Assembly: GCA_014727975.1 (NCBI GenBank)
Contig: WJMK01000007.1
Coordinates: forward strand, 1-33,420
DNA: 33,420 nt
From: Microcaldota archaeon
Lineage (GTDB): Archaea; Micrarchaeota; Micrarchaeia; Anstonellales; Bilamarchaeaceae
Reading direction: 5' to 3'
Shown here piece by piece: positions 1 to 9,081 of this stretch (positions within the stretch are counted from its first letter, which is position 1; each line of letters opens with the position of its first letter). The position numbers were made by a program, and so were the translations under genes. A model generated the notes under the pieces. It saw only the letters and a list, made by a program, of their open reading frames with translations, was not told where the DNA came from and ran no database searches.

Positions 1-1
1 A

Positions 2-217
2 GAGCTCCTCCAGGGAATCCTGAAGAGGCTCCCCAAGGCAAGCGCACCTGCGCCTGCAGCCCCCGCAAAACAAGAAAAGAAAGAGGAAAAGCCTGCAGAG
101 AAGCCCAAGGAAGAAAAGAAGGAAGAGAAAAAGGAAGAAAAGCCCGAGGAGAAGCCCAAGGAAGAAAAGAAGGAAGAGCCCAAGCCTGAAGAGAAGAAAG
201 AGGAAAAGAAAGAGTAG
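2..217 (+). CDS. C-terminal fragment, probable ribosomal protein L7Ae with Lys/Glu-rich tail (5' truncated by window)
   Basis: Frame 2 reads ELLQGILKRLPKASAPAPAAPAKQEKKEEKPAEKPKEEKK...KKE* with stop at 215-217. L7Ae identity is inferred from the conserved archaeal order L7Ae-S28e-L24e-ndk. Confidence 0.55.
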   Translation, partial: ELLQGILKRLPKASAPAPAAPAKQEKKEEKPAEKPKEEKKEEKKEEKPEEKPKEEKKEEPKPEEKKEEKKE

Positions 218-227
218 GTGCTAGCCC

Positions 228-437
228 ATGAACTCACAGGGAACGCCGGCTGAAGTTGTTGAAATCAAGGCCAAGACAGGCATTTACGGGGAAATTTACC
301 AGGTGCTCTGCAAGGTTCTTGAAGGCCCGGAAAAAGGGAGGGTAATCCTCAGGAATGTAAAAGGGCCGGTAAAAAAAGGAATGATCCTTATGCTTATCGA
401 GGCCGAGCGTGAGGCAAAGGAAATACGGGCAAGGTGA
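228..437 (+). CDS. rps28e: Ribosomal protein S28e
   Basis: 69 aa; typical S28e sequence with ...LMLIEAEREAKEIRAR C-terminus; in L7Ae-S28e-L24e-ndk context. Confidence 0.95.
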   Translation: MNSQGTPAEVVEIKAKTGIYGEIYQVLCKVLEGPEKGRVILRNVKGPVKKGMILMLIEAEREAKEIRAR

Positions 438-670
438 ATGGAATGAAATGTGCATTCTGCAGCAAAGACCTTTCAAAAGGGGCAGGATACCTCTTCTCAA
501 AAAAAGACGGGACAACATACATGTTCTGCTCAAGCAAGTGCAGGAACAACCAGCTTGGACTCAAGAGAGTAGGAAAGAAAGCACCCTGGGTAAAGAGGGA
601 GAAACCCGCTTCTGAAACCAAGAAGGAGAAAGCAAAAATCAAGCCCGAAAAGAAGCCCGAAAAGAAGTGA
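434..670 (+). CDS. rpl24e: Ribosomal protein L24e with basic C-terminal extension
   Basis: MKCAFCSKDL...YMFCSSKCRNN treble-clef zinc motif; GTG start overlaps the S28e stop (GTGA), alternative ATG at 443. Confidence 0.93.
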   Translation: MNGMKCAFCSKDLSKGAGYLFSKKDGTTYMFCSSKCRNNQLGLKRVGKKAPWVKREKPASETKKEKAKIKPEKKPEKK

Positions 671-674
671 TTGG

Positions 675-1145
675 ATGGCCATGGAAAAAACAGTTGTGCT
701 GGTCAAGCCCGATGCATTCCAGCGCGGGCTTGTAGGGAGGATTGTTGCAAGGTTTGAGCGCAAGGGGCTCAAGCTCATCGGCATGAAGATGATTAAGATA
801 AGCCCTGAGCTTGCAAAGGAGCACTACGCACACCTTGTAGACAAGCCATTTTACCCCGGCCTTGAAAAATTCATGACTTCCGACCCGATTCTTGTATTCG
901 TGGTCGAGGGGCAGGAAGCAATTGAGGTTGTGCGCAAAATTGTGGGCGTAACCAACTCCAGGAAAGCAGAAGCAGGCACGGTGCGCGGAGATTTCTCCAT
1001 GAGCACTGGAAGGAACACTATCCATGCATCTGATTCACAGGAGACCGCACAGAAAGAGCTCGCCCGCTTCTTCAAGCCAGAAGAGCTTTTTGAGTATGAT
1101 CTCAAGGTTTGGGATTACCTTTATGCAGAGGATGAGAAGGAATGA
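675..1145 (+). CDS. ndk: Nucleoside diphosphate kinase
   Basis: KTVVLVKPDAFQRGLVG and active-site RNTIHASDS motif. Confidence 0.97.
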   Translation: MAMEKTVVLVKPDAFQRGLVGRIVARFERKGLKLIGMKMIKISPELAKEHYAHLVDKPFYPGLEKFMTSDPILVFVVEGQEAIEVVRKIVGVTNSRKAEAGTVRGDFSMSTGRNTIHASDSQETAQKELARFFKPEELFEYDLKVWDYLYAEDEKE

Positions 1146-1624
1146 TCCTTCCCAAGCACATCCTCCCTTCTTTTATTTCTGAGCATATTGCGGATTCCCA
1201 GTTCCAGCCAGCAGGAGTGGATGTGACCCTGAAGAAAATCCTGAAGTTTGCTTCCCACGGGCAGATTGATTTTGACAATTCCCAGAGGAAGATAAGCGAT
1301 GTCATTGAAATCCCCTTTGAGGAAGAGTGGGCAACAATCCCTGCAGGCTCATACAAGGTAGTTTTCAATGAGTATGTGCGGATTCCGCAGGATGCTGCAG
1401 CCGTCTGCTTTCCCCGCTCCTCCCTGCTGCGTTCAGGGATTACTCTTGAATGCGCAGTATGGGACCCGGGATATGAGGGGAGGAGTGAAGCACTCCTTGT
1501 TGTTTCCAACCCGCACGGGGCAAAGCTGAAAAAAAACGCAAAAATAGGGCAGCTTGTTTTCGTAAGGCTTTCTGAAGCTGCAAAAGATTCCTACCAGGGG
1601 ATCTACAAGGGAGAAAACAAATGA
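1142..1624 (+). CDS. dCTP deaminase / dUTPase family protein
   Basis: PRSSLLRSGI and AVWDPGYEGRSEALLVVSNP motifs of the Dcd/Dut trimeric fold; ATGA overlap with ndk. Confidence 0.85.
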   Translation: MILPKHILPSFISEHIADSQFQPAGVDVTLKKILKFASHGQIDFDNSQRKISDVIEIPFEEEWATIPAGSYKVVFNEYVRIPQDAAAVCFPRSSLLRSGITLECAVWDPGYEGRSEALLVVSNPHGAKLKKNAKIGQLVFVRLSEAAKDSYQGIYKGENK

Positions 1625-2814
1625 ATCTTGACTGGGCGTTCCTTTCAGCATCTGAAGGAATCGGGGGCAGGATAAAGGCCATCCCTGACGATTTCAGGGT
1701 TGAGGAGATAGCCCCGGACGGAACAGTCCTTGAGCTCTACAAAACAATAGAGAGGCCGGATTCCGGGGAAAAATACACTCATTTTGTGCTCCAGAAAAAA
1801 GACTATTCCACCTCCTCCGCACTCAAGCGCATTGCAAAGGCCCTTCGTGTCGGGCAGAAGCGGTTCAGCTACGCAGGCACAAAAGACAAGTTTGCAATAA
1901 CTACCCAAATGGTTTCTGTTTTTGGCGTGCCCAAGGAAAGGATGGCCTCCCTTGCCCTAATGGACCTCCAGATAAACGGGTCATGGGGTGCAAAAGACAA
2001 GGTGCAGCTCGGCGACCTTCTCGGCAACCGCTTCCGCATTGTATGGAATGGGGAAGAGGAATCCACGAAGGAAAAAGTTTCCGCAACTTTAGAAGAGCTT
2101 GAAGGGAAATTCCCGAACTATTTTGGGCCCCAGAGATTTGGCTCCACAAGGCAGAACACCCACCGCATCGGGGAACTCCTCCTCAGGAAGCGCTTCCAGG
2201 AAGCTGCAATGCACTTTCTTGCAGAAGCAGGGGAGGAGGAGCACCAGGGCGCAAGGGAAGCCCGCGCAAAACTGCTGGAATCCGGAGACTTTTCCGCGGC
2301 TATGAAGGACTTCCCGAAGCACCTGAAGCTGGAGCGCACAATGCTTGCGCACCTCTCCGAAAACCCCTCAGACTACATAGGGGCATTCAGGAGGCTCCCC
2401 AGGTATACCCTCCTGCTTTTTGTGCATGCATTCCAGTCCTTCCTTTTCAATGAGGCGCTTTCCGAACGCATAAAAGACGGGATGGTACGCAAGGAAGACG
2501 GGGAGTTCTACTGCTTCTCCAACCACTACGGGTTTCCGGATATGGAAAAGCCGGGCACCGAATGGCTTTGCGGAAAGCTGCTGGGATACGCCTCTTCACC
2601 GAATGAGCGTGAACAGGCCCTCCTTGAAAAGCACCAGATTTCCCTGGATGCATTCAGGGTGGAAGAGATGCCTGAGATTTCCTCAAAGGGCAGCTTCCGG
2701 CCCCTGCTTTCCCCGCTCAAGGATTTCCAGTTCAATGAAAGCACATTCAGTTTCTCCCTCCCTGCAGGGGCATATGCAACAAGCGCATTAAGGGAGTTCA
2801 TGAAAACAGGGTAG
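1621..2814 (+). CDS. truD: tRNA pseudouridine(13) synthase TruD
   Basis: DDFRVEEI, HFVLQKKDYSTSSALKRIA, FSYAGTKDKFAITTQ, PNYFGPQRFG motifs. Confidence 0.97.
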   Translation: MNLDWAFLSASEGIGGRIKAIPDDFRVEEIAPDGTVLELYKTIERPDSGEKYTHFVLQKKDYSTSSALKRIAKALRVGQKRFSYAGTKDKFAITTQMVSVFGVPKERMASLALMDLQINGSWGAKDKVQLGDLLGNRFRIVWNGEEESTKEKVSATLEELEGKFPNYFGPQRFGSTRQNTHRIGELLLRKRFQEAAMHFLAEAGEEEHQGAREARAKLLESGDFSAAMKDFPKHLKLERTMLAHLSENPSDYIGAFRRLPRYTLLLFVHAFQSFLFNEALSERIKDGMVRKEDGEFYCFSNHYGFPDMEKPGTEWLCGKLLGYASSPNEREQALLEKHQISLDAFRVEEMPEISSKGSFRPLLSPLKDFQFNESTFSFSLPAGAYATSALREFMKTG

Positions 2815-2819
2815 TTTGC

Positions 2820-3896
2820 ATGGAGGAAGAGGGCATAGAGTTTGAAACAGGAAAGAGTTTCTACAACCCCCACATGCATTTCTGCCGCTCTTTCTCCTCC
2901 CTTCTTGTGGGTTCCCTCCCGGAGGGGCTTTCAGTGCTGGATGGTTTTTCTGCCTCCGGAATCCGCGGAATCCGCTATGCGAAGGAAAACCAAAATATCT
3001 CCTCAATAGATTTTGTGGAAATGCAGGAGGAAGCCGCAGCCCTTTGCGGGAAGAATGCAGCAGGGAATGGGGTTTCTGCAGAAATCCATGAACAGGAGTT
3101 CAATTCTTTCCTGATGGACAGGCACTATGATTTTTTGGAGATTGACCCTTTTGGCTCCCCCGCCCCTCATATTTACCATGCGGTGCGCTCTTTCCGCAAC
3201 AAGAAATCGGGCTACCTTTCCATTACTGCAACAGACACTGCTGTTCTGTGCGGGGCCCACCCTGATGCCTGCAAAAGAGTCTACCACTCCCTCCCGCTCC
3301 ACGATGAAATTTTCCATGAGGCCGGAATCCGAATCCTCCTGAAATATGTTTCAAGGGTTGCAAATGAGTTTAATTTCGGGATATCTCCCCTTGCCTCCCT
3401 TTCCCGCAGGCATTTCTTCAAGATTTTCCTTAAGCTGGAGAAGGGGTCAAAAAAAGCGCTTGGGGATTTCAACAGCACAGGATACCTAATTTTCTGCAGC
3501 GCATGCGGGCACAGGGAGTCCGGGCGCATGGGCATGGAAACATGCCCAATGTGCGGGAAAAAACCATCGGTTGCGGGGCCGCTCTGGCTGGGGGAGCTCC
3601 ACCATCCGGAAACCCTGGAAAAGATGGAGAGCCTCAATTCCATGCGGGATTATGCGCATAAAGAAGAGCTTGCAGAGACGCTTTCCATTATGCAGGGCGA
3701 GATTGGGATGCCGCCATGGTTTTTTGAAATCCACAAAACCTGCGGAAGGCTGGGCATCCAGCCCCCTCCCAAGACCAAAACACTTCTCAAAAGCCTCAGG
3801 GAGGAAAGCTTCCGTGCAGAGCCAACCCACTTCTCCCCAATAGGAATCAAAACAGATGCAGATATCACTGCATTTGGGAAATCCCTTAAGGCTTAA
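2820..3896 (+). CDS. trm1: tRNA (guanine(26)-N(2))-dimethyltransferase Trm1
   Basis: FYNPHMHFCRSF, LDGFSASGIRGIRYA, LEIDPFGSPAPHI, ITATDTAVLCGAHP motifs and Cys4 zinc region. Confidence 0.96.
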   Translation: MEEEGIEFETGKSFYNPHMHFCRSFSSLLVGSLPEGLSVLDGFSASGIRGIRYAKENQNISSIDFVEMQEEAAALCGKNAAGNGVSAEIHEQEFNSFLMDRHYDFLEIDPFGSPAPHIYHAVRSFRNKKSGYLSITATDTAVLCGAHPDACKRVYHSLPLHDEIFHEAGIRILLKYVSRVANEFNFGISPLASLSRRHFFKIFLKLEKGSKKALGDFNSTGYLIFCSACGHRESGRMGMETCPMCGKKPSVAGPLWLGELHHPETLEKMESLNSMRDYAHKEELAETLSIMQGEIGMPPWFFEIHKTCGRLGIQPPPKTKTLLKSLREESFRAEPTHFSPIGIKTDADITAFGKSLKA

Positions 3897-3921
3897 ATTG
3901 TTTTCCGGAGAAGGTGGAGCC

Positions 3922-4941
3922 ATGGCCAGGCATGCAATGCTACCCAAGGGAATGCTCGAGCTTTTTGATTTTGCAGCAATGAACCCTATCCAGGGTCCTC
4001 TTATGACCTCGCAAATGGCAATGCCTGCAGTTTTGCTGCATTCCCTGGAGCACCAGGAAAGGGAAATGCGCAGGATAGGGGAAGCGATTGCGGATGATGC
4101 AGAGAAGGTTGCGCAGGAGCACCATGAGGAAAAGCAGACCGTTACTACTGAAGAGGCATCCGAAACCCAGGAGATTTCAACCTCCAGCTTCAGCCTTGTT
4201 TATTACAACCCTGAGCTGGACGAGGTGCAGGTAATAAAGGACGAAGTAAAAACAAATATTTCAGACTATTCACAGAAGCAGAAGCCCGGCCAGCCAGCGC
4301 CCTATGCAGCCCAGACTGCAATGGCCCTGGACCAGTCAGTGGGGCAGAAGTCAACTTATCCCCTTTACAGGAATATCGCCACTCCCATAGCAAGGGAAGT
4401 CGTGGACCCGGTGCGGCTTGAAATAGCCCTGAGCAGAATAGAGGTGGAAAGCCCAAAGCCATTTGGGGGCGCTGCAGGCATAATAATCAAGCCGCAGGTT
4501 TTTGACAAGGTTGAGCACCAAATTGAAAAAGAAGGGATAAAGGAGGAAATTGTTGCAGTGCAGGCGCTAAAGGAAGTTGAGAACGAGCGCGCAGAAACAC
4601 TTCACCAGGTCGATTCCCAGATAAAGCAGTTCGAGCACGTAATTGAGGAGCTGGAAGTAACCGATGTGCCGATGAAGGACTTGGTCAAGGAGCTCCCTCC
4701 CCTTTCCAAGGAAAGGTACCTAACTCTTCTTAAGGAAGAAAAGAAGATAGCGGAGACCCTCGTTGTGGACATGCTTATCGCGGACCTGGAGTTCCTCCTT
4801 GCAGTAAAGAAGAGGCTAAAGAAGATGGGCCTGCGTGACCTCCTGGACACGATAAAGAAGATGGGGAAAATCCCTGGCCTTGCAGGAATAACGTTCAGGG
4901 AAGGAGGAGGGGACGATGATGAAGAGGACGAGGAGGAATAG
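3922..4941 (+). CDS. Hypothetical protein, helical/coiled-coil, acidic C-terminal tail
   Basis: ATG at 3922 after ggtggag SD within ORF 3856..4941; tail FREGGGDDDEEDEEE; no family recognised. Confidence 0.75.
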   Translation: MARHAMLPKGMLELFDFAAMNPIQGPLMTSQMAMPAVLLHSLEHQEREMRRIGEAIADDAEKVAQEHHEEKQTVTTEEASETQEISTSSFSLVYYNPELDEVQVIKDEVKTNISDYSQKQKPGQPAPYAAQTAMALDQSVGQKSTYPLYRNIATPIAREVVDPVRLEIALSRIEVESPKPFGGAAGIIIKPQVFDKVEHQIEKEGIKEEIVAVQALKEVENERAETLHQVDSQIKQFEHVIEELEVTDVPMKDLVKELPPLSKERYLTLLKEEKKIAETLVVDMLIADLEFLLAVKKRLKKMGLRDLLDTIKKMGKIPGLAGITFREGGGDDDEEDEEE

Positions 4942-4970
4942 CAAAAACAAAAGCAAAGAAAAAAAGGAAT

Positions 4971-5126
4971 CTAGGCCTTCTTGCCCTTGATTTCCTTGTT
5001 TTTGGGCCTCAGGTACCTGGAGCCGCACTTCCTGCATTTCTTTACTCCTCTCTTGTTCCTGGCCTTGCATTTCATGCATATCCAGACTTCTGCGATTTCT
5101 GCATCTGCTTCAGGAAATTTTCCCAT
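4971..5126 (-). CDS. rpl40e: Ribosomal protein L40e
   Basis: Not in ORF track; reverse strand reads MGKFPEADAEIAEVWICMKCKARNKRGVKKCRKCGSRYLRPKNKEIKGKKA* with C-X2-C...C-X2-C zinc ribbon. Confidence 0.95.
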   Translation of the reverse strand: MGKFPEADAEIAEVWICMKCKARNKRGVKKCRKCGSRYLRPKNKEIKGKKA

Positions 5127-5194
5127 TAGTATCACCAATAAATAATCACAAGTTAAGTTGCAGGCACTATTTAGAATTGAAAGAATTTAAATAC

Positions 5195-5725
5195 CTATCC
5201 ACCTGCAGGGAACTCCTCAACAACCGAATATTCCGGCCCCCCTCTCCCCAGCACACTTTGCATAAGCAGGAACTTCCTCACCCCAAATTCCCCAAATTCC
5301 TCCCCACGGTGCTTCCCAAGGAACTCCTTAATCCCAATCTTCCGCTTCACCCGCGCAAGGGTAAGGTGCCCGGAGAAACCTCTTGCTTCTTTTGGGAACA
5401 TGGATGCAAGTGCAAGCTCCACCTTTTCTGCAAGCCCCTCAAGACCTTCCCCCCCAGTGCCTGCCCACACAACCTTCACATAATCCTCTTTGGGAAACAC
5501 TCCAACTCCCTTCACCCTTACCTTAAAGGGAAGGAATTCAATCTTTCCCAGCGCCTTCTTAATCTCCTCCAGCTGCACTTCTTCCACTTCCCCAAGGAAC
5601 TTGAGCGTAATGTGCATAAGCCCGGGATCCACTTTCCTGAGCCCTTCGTCAGGGAGCTCTTTTTCCAGCTCCCCCATTCTTTTCTTTACTTCTTCAGGTA
5701 CCTCAACTGCAATGAAAAGCCTCAT
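5195..5725 (-). CDS. thpR: RNA 2',3'-cyclic phosphodiesterase (2'-5' RNA ligase family, ThpR/LigT)
   Basis: MRLFIAVEVPEE start; two HxT motifs (HITLKFLG, HLTLARVK); start moved from 5809 to the internal ATG at 5725. Confidence 0.94.
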   Translation of the reverse strand: MRLFIAVEVPEEVKKRMGELEKELPDEGLRKVDPGLMHITLKFLGEVEEVQLEEIKKALGKIEFLPFKVRVKGVGVFPKEDYVKVVWAGTGGEGLEGLAEKVELALASMFPKEARGFSGHLTLARVKRKIGIKEFLGKHRGEEFGEFGVRKFLLMQSVLGRGGPEYSVVEEFPAGG

Positions 5726-5728
5726 GCA

Positions 5729-5757
5729 TTTATAAAGGCTGAGAAAATATAAAAAAC
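5729..5757. promoter_or_regulatory. Interlocked divergent promoter region between thpR and tldD/pmbA-like gene
   Basis: TTTATAAAGG on + (5729-5738) lies about 31-22 nt before ATG 5760; TTTTTTATATTTT on - (about 5744-5756) lies about 25 nt before thpR ATG 5725. Confidence 0.6.
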
Positions 5758-5759
5758 TC

Positions 5760-7040
5760 ATGCCGGATTTCCCCAGCCCTGAGGCACTGCTCAGAAAACT
5801 TGATTCCAAAAACTTCTCAGAAGCGGAAGTCTATTTTACAGGCGCAAGCACCCTTTCAGTGGAATTCTCAGGGAAAAGCTACAAAACAAAGGAGTTTTCG
5901 GAAGATGCAGGATATGGGGTGAGAATCCTGAAAAACAAGAGGGCAGGATTTTCCCATACAAATATCCCCCGGGATTTCCCAAAAGCCGCAAAAACTGCAG
6001 AAAAGCTCTCCGCAATTTCCCCAAGGAGCAGTTTCACACTGGAGCCGCAACACAAGAGCTATCCCAAGCCAAAGATGGAGGACCAAAGGCTAAAAGGGCT
6101 TCCCCCGGAAACTGCATTTTCCGCAATCCGGGAAATTCTTGAAGCAATACGGAAGCATGCGGAGCCCACAAGGGTTTCGGTTTCCATTTCTGAGGGAACG
6201 GAGAGCATTGCAAATACTTCAGGCCTTTCTGCAGAATCAGGCTGCACCGCAATAAGCATTTATGCAGAAGCGAAAAAAGGCAGGGGCCTGGGCTATTCGC
6301 TTTATTCCGCAAGATTCCTCCCAAGGAGCTTCAGCAAATTTGGGAGCGAAGCAGGGAGGATTGCAGCTGCAATGGCGGATTCGAAGCCACTCCCAAGCCA
6401 GAACCTCACGGTCAAGTTTTCCCCGGATATGCTCTCTTCCCTATTGAGCTTCCTGATGTTCAGTTTTGACGGGGACAACAAGAGGAGGGGAATAAGCAAG
6501 CTGAAGCAGGGGGAAAAGAAATTCAGCAGCTCATTCACGCTGAAAAGCAACCCGCTTGCGCCAGCGGACTCCTGCTGCCCTTTTGATGGGGAGGGTGCCC
6601 CTGCATCCTCCTTCCCTCTTGTTGAGAAAGGCAAAGCAAGGAACTTTCTTTATGACCGCTACACTGCATCACTTGAGGGAACAGAAAGCAATGGAAGCTG
6701 TAACCGCACTGATTATGCCTCTGCGCCTTCCCCGGGCATCACCAACCTTGAAGTTGCCCCGGGCAGATACACGGGAAAAGGGCCCTCGAGATTCCTGGAA
6801 GTTGTTTCTTTCCATGGCCTCCACACTTCCGACCCTGTTTCAGGGGATTTCGGAGTCAGTGTTGACATAGGTTTCCTGCATGAGCGGGGAAGGAAGTCCC
6901 CGGTAACAGATATCCTGCTTACTGGGAACATATTTAACCTTTTCAATAGCATAAAACACCTTGGGAAAGCCAGATCGGTGCATGGGAACCTTGTTTCCCC
7001 CGGCATTTGGTTTTCGGATGTACAGATAATAGGGAAATGA
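5760..7040 (+). CDS. TldD/PmbA family protein (metallopeptidase-like)
   Basis: [33 protein letters not shown]-terminal [20 protein letters not shown]; PmbA/TldD-like. Confidence 0.9.
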   Translation: MPDFPSPEALLRKLDSKNFSEAEVYFTGASTLSVEFSGKSYKTKEFSEDAGYGVRILKNKRAGFSHTNIPRDFPKAAKTAEKLSAISPRSSFTLEPQHKSYPKPKMEDQRLKGLPPETAFSAIREILEAIRKHAEPTRVSVSISEGTESIANTSGLSAESGCTAISIYAEAKKGRGLGYSLYSARFLPRSFSKFGSEAGRIAAAMADSKPLPSQNLTVKFSPDMLSSLLSFLMFSFDGDNKRRGISKLKQGEKKFSSSFTLKSNPLAPADSCCPFDGEGAPASSFPLVEKGKARNFLYDRYTASLEGTESNGSCNRTDYASAPSPGITNLEVAPGRYTGKGPSRFLEVVSFHGLHTSDPVSGDFGVSVDIGFLHERGRKSPVTDILLTGNIFNLFNSIKHLGKARSVHGNLVSPGIWFSDVQIIGK

Positions 7041-7044
7041 GAGT

Positions 7045-9054
7045 GTGGCAATGAAGAAGTTCGACAGCACAAAAGACATAACTGTTCCCGAGCACCTTAT
7101 AGACCAGGTTATCGGCCAGGACAAGGCAGTTGACATCATAAGGAAGGCAGCAAAACAGAAGCGGCATGTTCTCCTGATAGGCCCCCCGGGCACAGGGAAG
7201 AGCATGCTTGCCCAGGCAATGGCAGAGCTCCTCCCTTCAAAGGAGCTGGAGGATGCCCTTGTTTATGAGAACACCAACAATGACAATAACCCCCTTGTGA
7301 AAATACTCAAGTCCTTCCCCGGGCCCAACTACCTTTCAAAGAACCCCCAGTACGTGCAGTACTATACTCCTGCGGAACTTGCAAAGATTTCAGAGATGGC
7401 TGCAGCCAAAAAGAAAGGGGAGATCCCCGAATTCCTCAAGACGAGCCTTGCGCGCAGGATGTCCACTGCGGCAAGGGCAAAAGGCAAATCCGAGAAAGAA
7501 GGAGGCATCTCTCCCATTTTCCTCCTTACTATCTTCGGCATTATTGCGATAGCAGTTACATTTTTCCTGGACATCCCTGATGACCAGAAATGGTTTATTT
7601 TTGCTGCCCTCTTTGGGCTTGCAATACTTTATTTTGTCTCAAATGCTGCAATGGGAATTTCAAAGAGGATGACTCCGCAGAAGCAGAGCAAATACAAAGT
7701 GATTGTGGACAATACCGGCTACATCAATGCCCCTTTTATAGACGGGACAGGGAGCAGGGCGGGCGCCCTGCTTGGCGATGTAAAGCACGACCCCCTCCAG
7801 TCCGGGGGGCTTGGCACTCCTGCCCATCTCCGGGTAGAGTCAGGAGCCATACATAAGGCCAACCACGGAGTCCTCTTCATAGATGAAATTGCTTCCCTTA
7901 AAATGAACTGGCAGCAGGAGCTCCTTACTGCAATGCAGGAAAGAAAATACCCAATAACCGGGCAGAGCGACCTCTCTTCCGGCGCCCTTGTCCGCACCCA
8001 GCCTGTCCCCTCAGATTTTGTTCTTGTTGCTGCAGGCAATGTCCCGGACCTCGGGCAGATACACCCTGCACTACGCTCCCGCATAAGGGGTGAGGGATAT
8101 GAGGTATACGTGGAGGATTCCATGGAGGATACCCGGGAAAACGAGGACAAGCTTGTGCAGTTTGTTGCCCAGGAAATCAAGAAGGACGGGCGCATCCCGC
8201 ATTTCCGCAGGGATGCAGTGCTGGAGATAATTGAGGAGGCAAGAAGGCTTTCCGGAAAAAGGAAGTCATTTACACTCAATATGCGTGAATTGGGAGGGCT
8301 CCTGCGGGCTGCAGGGGATATTGCAATCGAAGACAAGTCCCGGATGGTAATGCGCAAGCACGTTGAGGATGCAAAGAAGCTTGCAAAGCCCATAGAGTCC
8401 CAGATTGTAACCAAGCTTATAGAGAGGAAGAAAGATTACCAGGTGTTCTCCACTTCAGGCTATTCTGTAGGCAAAGTGAACGGCCTTGCAGTTGTGGGTG
8501 ACGCATTTTCAGGAATTGTGCTCCCGCTTGTTGCTGAGGTTACTCCTTCAGCCTCAAAGAGCGGCGGCCGCATCATTGCAACCGGCAAGCTAGGGGTAAT
8601 CGCAAAAGAGGCAGTGGAGAATGTTTCTGCAATAATCAAGAAATACACAACTGAAGATCTTTCCAAGAAAGACATCCACATCCAGTTCCTGCAAACCTAT
8701 GAAGGGGTGGAAGGGGATTCCGCATCCATATCCATTGCAGTTGCGGTGATTTCTGACCTGGAGTCAGTTGCAGTTGATTCGAGCTATGCAATGACAGGTT
8801 CGCTTTCCGTGCGCGGAGAGGTCCTTCCCGTAGGGGGTGTAACCGCAAAAATAGAGGCAGCATACGAAGCAGGCATAAGGAAAGTCCTTATACCCAAATC
8901 AAACATGCAGGATGTTTACCTTAAGAAAATAATAAATGAGGAGATGGAGCTCTTCCCTGTGGAAAACATTGCTGATGTACTCAAGCTCGTGCTCAAGGAT
9001 GGCCCCAAGAAGAAAAAGCTGCTTTCTGCAATAAAGAAGCAGTTCAGGAACTGA
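7045..9054 (+). CDS. lonB: Archaeal membrane-bound ATP-dependent protease LonB
   Basis: Walker A GPPGTGKS; two hydrophobic segments inserted after Walker A; catalytic [18 protein letters not shown] Ser region and [10 protein letters not shown] Lys region. Confidence 0.97.
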   Translation: MAMKKFDSTKDITVPEHLIDQVIGQDKAVDIIRKAAKQKRHVLLIGPPGTGKSMLAQAMAELLPSKELEDALVYENTNNDNNPLVKILKSFPGPNYLSKNPQYVQYYTPAELAKISEMAAAKKKGEIPEFLKTSLARRMSTAARAKGKSEKEGGISPIFLLTIFGIIAIAVTFFLDIPDDQKWFIFAALFGLAILYFVSNAAMGISKRMTPQKQSKYKVIVDNTGYINAPFIDGTGSRAGALLGDVKHDPLQSGGLGTPAHLRVESGAIHKANHGVLFIDEIASLKMNWQQELLTAMQERKYPITGQSDLSSGALVRTQPVPSDFVLVAAGNVPDLGQIHPALRSRIRGEGYEVYVEDSMEDTRENEDKLVQFVAQEIKKDGRIPHFRRDAVLEIIEEARRLSGKRKSFTLNMRELGGLLRAAGDIAIEDKSRMVMRKHVEDAKKLAKPIESQIVTKLIERKKDYQVFSTSGYSVGKVNGLAVVGDAFSGIVLPLVAEVTPSASKSGGRIIATGKLGVIAKEAVENVSAIIKKYTTEDLSKKDIHIQFLQTYEGVEGDSASISIAVAVISDLESVAVDSSYAMTGSLSVRGEVLPVGGVTAKIEAAYEAGIRKVLIPKSNMQDVYLKKIINEEMELFPVENIADVLKLVLKDGPKKKKLLSAIKKQFRN

Positions 9055-9081
9055 GAAAAGGAAATTAGGGGAAAACCAGCT

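Noticed and set aside
1-217. Tandem repeat or CRISPR-like array in the AAGAAAAGAAGGAAGAG-rich start of the window
   Set aside because: In-frame Lys/Glu coding repeat of a ribosomal protein tail; there are no spacers or palindromic repeats.
5177-5752. 191-aa plus-strand ORF overlapping thpR
   Set aside because: Antisense shadow of a clear ThpR gene; Pro/Phe/His/Leu-rich composition is typical of a non-coding complement.
7719-8414. 231-aa minus-strand ORF inside lonB
   Set aside because: Fully antisense to a conserved LonB catalytic gene; Ser/Pro/Arg-rich composition without recognisable motifs.
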